From the NCBI GenBank assembly GCA_024280875.1, contig JAJRPH010000218.1, positions 1-12,087 on the forward strand: a DNA stretch of 12,087 nt, written 5' to 3'. Position numbers and translations under genes: made by a program. Positions 7,640 through 12,087 of the stretch are shown piece by piece; within the stretch, counting starts at the first letter, position 1; the number at the start of each line of letters is the position of its first letter. Source of the stretch: Deltaproteobacteria bacterium (GTDB taxonomy: Bacteria > Desulfobacterota > Desulfobacteria > Desulfobacterales > Desulfosalsimonadaceae). The notes beneath the pieces were generated by a model, which worked only from the letters and a program-made list of their open reading frames with translations, had not been told where the DNA came from and made no database searches.

Positions 7640-9891
7640 AATATGGTAATTGCATACAAAAATGTATGGGTTTGATAATCGTTTTAGGGTTGGTTTTTTT
7701 GCTAGTCGTTGCCGCCGGTGCCGAAGATGCTGTCCTGATCAAGCAGATTCTGGTACATGGCAACCAGCGTATCGAGGATGATGCGATATTACGGGTGACC
7801 CGGGCAAAAGTCGGTGATGTATTTAATGAAGCCTTGCTTTCCGAAGACCTTCAGGCAATTTATGCCATGGGATGGTTTGATGATGTCCGGGTCGAAGTTG
7901 AAAAAACGGTTGATGGGAATACAGTGATTTTTATTGTTAAAGAAAAACCCACTATCCGTGAAATAAATTTTGCCGGAAATATGGTGCTTGATGATGATAC
8001 ACTGAAGGAAAATGTCGATATCACCAGCGGATCGATCTTGAATATTTTTAAAATACGTCGGAATATTAAAATTATAGAATCATTGTACAAAGATAAGAAT
8101 TATCATAACGTCAAGGTCATATATAAAATTGATCCTTTAGAGAATAATCAGGCGAATCTGGAATTCGCAATTGAAGAAGGTGAAAAGGTTCGCATCAAGA
8201 CGATTACATTTGACGGAAACAGTGCTTATGATTCCGACGAATTGAAAAAATTGATGGAAACATCGGAAAAGGGTTTTTTCTCATGGCTGACATCATCCGG
8301 AGAGTTAAATAATGAGAATTTGCAGCAGGATATCTTTAAGTTGACCGCTTATTATCAAAACAATGGGTATGCCGAGGCCAGAGTCGGTGAGCCGGAGGTC
8401 GAATACAAAGACGAGTGGATATATATTGTCATAAAAATTAATGAAGGCCCCCGTTTTAAAATGGGCAGAATTGATCTGAGCGGTGATTTCATTGTGCCAA
8501 AAAAAGAACTCATTAAAAGTGTCAGGGTGGGCGAAGAAGTCTATTACAACCGGAATGTCATCCGGCAGGATGTTCTGACACTGACAGATATCTATGCTGA
8601 CAAAGGATATGCGCATGCTGATGTTGTTCCCGAAATCAAAACTGATCCGGAAAAGTTAACCGTCGATATTACGTTTCACATAACCAAAAATAAACCGGTT
8701 TATTTTGAAAGAATCAACATACACGGAAATACTAAAACCAGGGACAAGGTGATTCGCCGTGAGTTAAAGGTCATTGAGCAGGAGCTTTACAGCAGTAAAC
8801 GGTTAAAAAGAAGCGTTGCCGATCTATACCGGCTGGATTATTTTGAAGATGTCAAGGTAAAACCCCAGCGCGGTTCTGCGGAAGACCAGATGCTTTTGGA
8901 TATTGAAGTGGTGGAAAAGCCGACCGGTACCTTTACGTTTGGCGGCGGATACAGTGCGGTGGACAAATTTTATGTAATGGCTTCCGTGTCTGAACGGAAT
9001 TTTTTAGGCCGGGGCCAAATACTTGAACTCGCGGTGCAGACCGGCGGAAGCTCCCGGCAGTACACCTTTGGATTTACGGAACCGTGGTTGTTTGATATTC
9101 CGTTATCAGCCGGAGTTGATGCCTACAAAATGGAACGGGATTATGATGATTACGACCGGGATAGTTACGGCGGGGCCTTTCGGTTCGGGTATCCGGTTTT
9201 TGATTTTACGCGGGGATATATCAAATATGCCGTTGATGTCAGTAATATTAAAAATATTTCTGAAGCAGCGTCTCCATATATTCTTCCTGGAACAAACACG
9301 GAAAGCAGTGTCTCTTTCAGTCTTGTGTATGATTCCAGGAATCGACAGTTTAATCCATCGGAAGGTTCCAGACACAGCATTACGTTCAAGTATGCCGGCC
9401 TGGGGGGGAATATCGGATATGCCAAGGTCACTGCGGAAACCGGATGGTACTTCCCCTTATTCTGGGGAACCGTGGGTTTTATCCATGGCAAAGGCGGTTA
9501 TATAGAAGAATCTTCCGGAAAATTTCTACCGGATTATGAACGGTTTTACCTGGGCGGCATCAATTCGGTCCGAGGTTTTGACTGGCGGGGAATCAGCCCG
9601 GTCATTGATGATGATATTGATATCGGAGGCACGGAATTTGTTCAGTTTAATGTTGAGTACCTGTTCCCGATCATCAAGGAAAGCGGGTTGGTGGGCCTTT
9701 TCTTCTATGATGCGGGTAATGCCTGGGCTGATGAAGGCACGTCAGACAGCGGATTGCGTGACAGTGCAGGTTTCGGGATCCGTTGGTTTTCCCCAATGGG
9801 ACCTTTACGCCTGGAACGGGGATATATTCTTAATCCAAAACCCGGGGAAGGCTCGGGCCGATGGGAGTTTTCCATGGGGGGGAGTTTTTAA
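7636..9891 (+). CDS. bamA: Outer-membrane protein assembly factor BamA
   Basis: BamA is the outer-membrane Omp85 protein that folds and inserts beta-barrel proteins. The 751-residue sequence starts with a signal peptide (hydrophobic about 11-27, likely cut after AGA at 27-29). Five POTRA domains follow at about 33-104, 105-182, 184-272, 275-352 and 355-428, most of them opening with an xxxGN-type strand (HGNQRI, AGNMVL, DGNSAY, IHGNTK). A 16-stranded barrel domain spans about 430-751. The Omp85 loop 6 motif VRGF is at 645-648, and the C-terminus GRWEFSMGGSF ends in the aromatic beta-signal. Length and plan are normal. The start codon overlaps the lolD stop as ATGA, so lipoprotein export and barrel assembly are coupled in one transcript. 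skp follows after 53 bases. Confidence 0.96.
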   Translation: MKYGNCIQKCMGLIIVLGLVFLLVVAAGAEDAVLIKQILVHGNQRIEDDAILRVTRAKVGDVFNEALLSEDLQAIYAMGWFDDVRVEVEKTVDGNTVIFIVKEKPTIREINFAGNMVLDDDTLKENVDITSGSILNIFKIRRNIKIIESLYKDKNYHNVKVIYKIDPLENNQANLEFAIEEGEKVRIKTITFDGNSAYDSDELKKLMETSEKGFFSWLTSSGELNNENLQQDIFKLTAYYQNNGYAEARVGEPEVEYKDEWIYIVIKINEGPRFKMGRIDLSGDFIVPKKELIKSVRVGEEVYYNRNVIRQDVLTLTDIYADKGYAHADVVPEIKTDPEKLTVDITFHITKNKPVYFERINIHGNTKTRDKVIRRELKVIEQELYSSKRLKRSVADLYRLDYFEDVKVKPQRGSAEDQMLLDIEVVEKPTGTFTFGGGYSAVDKFYVMASVSERNFLGRGQILELAVQTGGSSRQYTFGFTEPWLFDIPLSAGVDAYKMERDYDDYDRDSYGGAFRFGYPVFDFTRGYIKYAVDVSNIKNISEAASPYILPGTNTESSVSFSLVYDSRNRQFNPSEGSRHSITFKYAGLGGNIGYAKVTAETGWYFPLFWGTVGFIHGKGGYIEESSGKFLPDYERFYLGGINSVRGFDWRGISPVIDDDIDIGGTEFVQFNVEYLFPIIKESGLVGLFFYDAGNAWADEGTSDSGLRDSAGFGIRWFSPMGPLRLERGYILNPKPGEGSGRWEFSMGGSF

Positions 9892-9944
9892 TTATAATCA
9901 GTGGTTCGGCAATTTTTTTGTTTGCGGAAATAAGGAGGTATTAA

Positions 9945-10472
9945 ATGAGACTCGGAAAATTTGGTTTAATCGGAGCTGTTGCATTGGTTATTTTTTATGT
10001 CTTGCCGGCATATGCTGCTGATGTGGCGAAAATAGGAATTGTTGATTTTCAAAGAGTCCTGACCGAATCGGAATCCGGAAAGTCGGTTCAAGAGAAAATG
10101 CAAAAAAAAGGTCGGGAGATGGAGACAAATCTTACCAAACTGGGAAAAGAAATTGACGGCCTAACCGAACAAATGAGTCGTGAGGCCATGGTCATGAGCA
10201 AGGATAAGCGTGAAGAAAAACAACGGGAACTTGAAATTAAAAAGTATGATTTTCAATCGATGCAGAAAAAATATCAAATGTCATTCAGGGAACTTGAGGC
10301 AGCAGAGGTCGCGAAATTAAAAAATGAGATTTTTGAACTGGCTGAAAAGATAGGGAAAAAAGAAGGATATCTGCTGATTATTGAAAAAAGTGCGGCCATT
10401 TACTATCCGACTACGATTGATATGACGGATTTATTAATTGAAAAATATAATGAAAAATCAAAAAGTGACTAA
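9945..10472 (+). CDS. skp: Periplasmic chaperone Skp/OmpH family
   Basis: The protein has 175 residues with an N-terminal signal peptide (hydrophobic about 7-22, likely cut after AYA at 22-24). The opening strand KIGIVDFQRVLTESESGKS is the hallmark of OmpH/Skp. A long charged helical region at about 48-140, rich in Lys, Glu and Gln, would form the coiled-coil tentacles. A C-terminal strand (GYLLIIEKSAAIYY) follows and closes the trimer body. Skp holds unfolded outer-membrane proteins in the periplasm and delivers them to BamA, which is encoded just upstream, the usual arrangement. The ATG has a near-perfect Shine-Dalgarno AAGGAGGT (9932-9939) with a 5-base spacer, so it may be translated more strongly than its neighbours. 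The stop codon lies within the left arm of the repeat at 10461-10581. Confidence 0.92.
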   Translation: MRLGKFGLIGAVALVIFYVLPAYAADVAKIGIVDFQRVLTESESGKSVQEKMQKKGREMETNLTKLGKEIDGLTEQMSREAMVMSKDKREEKQRELEIKKYDFQSMQKKYQMSFRELEAAEVAKLKNEIFELAEKIGKKEGYLLIIEKSAAIYYPTTIDMTDLLIEKYNEKSKSD

Positions 10473-10581
10473 AGTGGGCTAAATTACCTAAAGTTGTGGA
10501 CTGCGCTAAACGCTCGATCATTATTATTATAAAAAAACCAGGCAATGCCGAAGGCATTAACCATAATTTTAGATCACTTTT
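10461..10581. repeat. Palindromic, MITE-like intergenic repeat between skp and lpxD
   Basis: The left end AAAAGTGACTAAA (10461-10473) is complementary to the right end TTTAGATCACTTTT (10568-10581) with one bulged base. The left half also holds repeated CTAAA units at 10469, 10479, 10488 and 10506. The right half contains the short hairpin AATGCC-GAA-GGCATT (10544-10558). The left arm includes the last codons and stop of skp (TAA, 10470-10472). The central hairpin is not followed by a T-tract on the plus strand. On the minus strand T residues lie downstream of it, but no leftward gene is nearby. The text resembles repeats I recall from Desulfobacterota genomes, a recollection that I cannot verify here. 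Confidence 0.55.
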
Positions 10582-10631
10582 AACTTTTTCGGTTTATCCG
10601 GAGCAGGCAAGGCAATTCTAAGGAGTCGGGC

Positions 10632-11657
10632 ATGGAGAAATCTCTATCGGAATTGGTTGAAGCGATTGGCGGTGAGATCCAGGGGGATCCCCAAAAGATT
10701 ATACGCGGGATAGCTCCGTTTGATGAAGCCGGCATCGATGATATCACGTTTGCGGATTCACCGAAGATTTTAAAGCGGGTCAGCGAAACAGGCGCCGGTG
10801 CGGTAATCGTTCCAAGGAATTTTCATCAGGAAGTGCCAGCTAATCTGATCAAGTCTGATAATCCTCGCCTGGCATTTGCAAAGATGATGAATCTGTGTTT
10901 TCCTGCATCCCATCCAGCTGAAAACATCAGTCATAAAGCATCTATCGGGCAAAATGTTTCTTTAGGCAAGGCTGTCTGCTTAGGCCCTTTTGCTGTGATT
11001 GAAGACAATGTGGCCATCGGCAGCCGGGTGATCATACACCCGCATGTGGTTGTCGGTAATGGGGTCACCATCGGAGATGATGCTGAAATATACCCTAATG
11101 TAACAATTCTGGAGCGATGTATCATCGGGAATCGGGTGATTATTCATGCCGGCACGGTTGTCGGCAGTGACGGATTCGGGTTTGTTCCGGACGGGGAAAG
11201 ACATTATAAGATTCCGCAGCTGGGTATTGTTCAGATAGATAATGATGTGGAGATCGGCGCTTGCAATACCATTGACAGGGCTACTTTTGGCAAAACATGG
11301 ATTAAAAGCGGGGTGAAGACGGATAATCATGTTCAAATCGCTCATAATGTGGTGATCGGAGAAAATACACTGATCGTTGCCCAGGTTGGGATTGCCGGAA
11401 GTGCGACCATTGGGAAAAATGTCATTCTGGCTGGCCAGGCGGGTATTGGGGGCCATATTAACATTGGGGATTTTGCGACGGTTGGACCGCAGGCAGGTGT
11501 CACCCGACCCGTTCCCGAAGGTCAGGTGGTTTCCGGGACTCCTGAAATGCCCCATAAATTGTGGCTTCGTGTCAGTCAGGTAATTCCGCGTCTTCCGGAA
11601 TTAAAAAGAAAAATTTTCGACCTGGAAAAGCGCCTGGATGCTTTTTCAAAGAAGTAA
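10632..11657 (+). CDS. lpxD: UDP-3-O-acylglucosamine N-acyltransferase LpxD
   Basis: LpxD transfers a 3-hydroxyacyl chain from ACP to the 2-amino group of UDP-3-O-acyl-glucosamine, the third step of lipid A synthesis, in the cytoplasm. The 341-residue protein has the N-terminal uridine-binding domain (about 1-98, with DDITFADSPK) and a left-handed beta-helix of hexapeptide repeats at about 100-290 (such as IGQNVS, IGDDAE, IGNRVI). A C-terminal helical tail ends in a heptad-like segment. The catalytic histidine is His238 in HVQIAHNVVIG, and a second conserved histidine is His275 in GGHINIG. The GSDGFGFVPDGERHYKIPQLG stretch is diagnostic. AGGAG (10621-10625) lies six bases before the ATG. It is followed by fabZ, and in related genomes normally lpxA. 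Its stop codon is inside the next palindromic repeat. Confidence 0.96.
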   Translation: MEKSLSELVEAIGGEIQGDPQKIIRGIAPFDEAGIDDITFADSPKILKRVSETGAGAVIVPRNFHQEVPANLIKSDNPRLAFAKMMNLCFPASHPAENISHKASIGQNVSLGKAVCLGPFAVIEDNVAIGSRVIIHPHVVVGNGVTIGDDAEIYPNVTILERCIIGNRVIIHAGTVVGSDGFGFVPDGERHYKIPQLGIVQIDNDVEIGACNTIDRATFGKTWIKSGVKTDNHVQIAHNVVIGENTLIVAQVGIAGSATIGKNVILAGQAGIGGHINIGDFATVGPQAGVTRPVPEGQVVSGTPEMPHKLWLRVSQVIPRLPELKRKIFDLEKRLDAFSKK

Positions 11658-11820
11658 TATTGACAAACTCGTAAAAAGTCAGATTCTGATGGCAAAGAAA
11701 AAAGATCCAAATTCGAGGCGCGCAAATCCTGAGTGATGATTTGTACTTAGCGTACCATGAAGAAACGAAGGATGTAGCGCAACAAAGAATTTGGATCTTT
11801 TTACGAAGCCATCAATATTA
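11655..11820. repeat. Long imperfect palindromic (cruciform-type, MITE-like) repeat between lpxD and fabZ
   Basis: The outer ends TAATATTGA (11655-11663) and TCAATATTA (11812-11820) are perfect inverted repeats, and the first includes the lpxD stop codon. TCGTAAAAAG (11669-11678) pairs with CTTTTTACGA (11797-11806). Independently, the 16 bases at 11699-11714 pair perfectly with 11787-11802, and TGATGGC (11687-11693) with GCCATCA (11808-11814). Further in, GCGC and ATCCT (11720-11730) pair with AGGAT and GCGC (11769-11780), and GTAC/GTAC (11743-11755) closes a TTAGC loop. The whole element could therefore fold as one long hairpin or cruciform. It encodes nothing recognisable. The ends match a repeat type I recall as common between genes in Desulfobacterota. 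Confidence 0.8.
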
Positions 11821-11857
11821 TCAATACCATTTTGATTTTTTTTAAATTGGGGATAGA

Positions 11858-12087
11858 ATGAAGAAAGGCTATGATATTCAAAGAATTTTAAACCTATTGC
11901 CGCATCGATACCCGTTTATACTTGTCGACCGGGTTCTGGAACTGGAAACGGGTGTTAAAATTCGGGCATTAAAAAATGTGACGATCAATGAGCCTTTTTT
12001 TCAGGGGCATTTTCCAGGTAACCCTATTTTTCCTGGTGTACTAATGCTTGAAGCCTTGGCTCAAACAACCGCTTTATTGACCTCTCA
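11858..12087 (+). CDS. fabZ: 3-hydroxyacyl-[acyl-carrier-protein] dehydratase FabZ, N-terminal half (cut by window edge)
   Basis: The 76 residues visible are the first half of FabZ, usually about 145 residues long. FabZ dehydrates 3-hydroxyacyl-ACP to trans-2-enoyl-ACP in fatty acid synthesis. The N-terminus ILNLLPHRYPFILVDRV is typical. The catalytic histidine is His51 in QGHFPGNPIFPG, and the catalytic glutamate is Glu65 in GVLMLEALAQ. The ATG is preceded by GGGGA at 11849-11853. The gene lies 200 bases after lpxD, and the gap is almost filled by the palindromic repeat. The lpxD-fabZ order is the conserved lipid A cluster, in which LpxD and LpxA use the 3-hydroxyacyl-ACP that FabZ also consumes. 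The frame is intact to the window edge. Confidence 0.95.
   Translation, partial: MKKGYDIQRILNLLPHRYPFILVDRVLELETGVKIRALKNVTINEPFFQGHFPGNPIFPGVLMLEALAQTTALLTS

Noticed and set aside
9023..9505. Long alternative-frame open frame (160 codons) within the bamA barrel region
   Set aside because: bamA is intact and full length across this stretch, and the alternative frame has no recognisable features or ribosome binding site.
10544..10558. AATGCC-GAA-GGCATT hairpin as an intrinsic terminator of skp
   Set aside because: The stem has only six pairs and is not followed by a T-run on the plus strand; it fits better as the centre of the palindromic repeat.
10980..11555. Long minus-strand open frame (191 codons) opposite lpxD
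   Set aside because: It is a shadow of the repetitive hexapeptide coding sequence of lpxD, which has full motif support on the plus strand.
11689..11736. A 15-residue open frame (ATG to TGA) rich in Lys and Arg inside the lpxD-fabZ repeat
   Set aside because: It lies in the palindromic arms, lacks a ribosome binding site, and is explained by the repeat structure.

Overview
The window looks like an ordinary chromosomal core region of a Gram-negative, moderately low-GC member of the Desulfobacterota (former Deltaproteobacteria, probably a Desulfobacterales-like lineage). This placement is inferred from three things: the gene order lysS-lolC-lolD-bamA-skp-lpxD-fabZ, a DHH-CBS nucleotidyltransferase-type protein at the left edge, and two intergenic palindromic repeats that resemble elements I remember from that group. 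No database search was possible.

Layout. (1) 1-1050, minus strand: the N-terminal 350 residues of a DHH/DHHA1 phosphoesterase that runs into a CBS domain at the window edge, probably the A-adding or CCA-adding tRNA nucleotidyltransferase fusion. (2) 1051-1378: a divergent intergenic region with a promoter candidate for each side. (3) 1379-3901: pilC (type IV pilus or type II secretion inner-membrane platform) and a PilS/NtrB-type membrane histidine kinase, 12 bases apart. No response regulator follows. (4) 3902-4158: a non-coding gap with a 14-bp palindrome and a strong terminator-like hairpin about 40 bases before lysS. (5) 4159-9891: lysS, lolC, lolD and bamA, tightly packed with 12 bases, an 8-base overlap and a 4-base ATGA overlap between successive genes. 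(6) 9945-12087: skp (ompH), lpxD and the start of fabZ, separated by gaps filled with palindromic repeat elements (10461-10581 and 11655-11820).

The genes work together. LolCD releases lipoproteins from the inner membrane for transfer to the outer membrane. BamA inserts beta-barrel proteins, and Skp escorts those barrels through the periplasm. LpxD makes a lipid A precursor. FabZ makes unsaturated acyl-ACP for fatty acid synthesis and competes with the lipid A pathway for 3-hydroxyacyl-ACP. The right two-thirds is therefore an outer-membrane assembly cluster, with lysS as its first gene.

I did not find a previously undescribed system. The most noteworthy items are the two palindromic elements, both of whose left arms include the stop codon of the gene before them. 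The lpxD-fabZ element also has a partly duplicated left arm. Lesser points are the hairpin in front of lysS, the kinase without an adjacent response regulator, and the single LolC/E-type permease.
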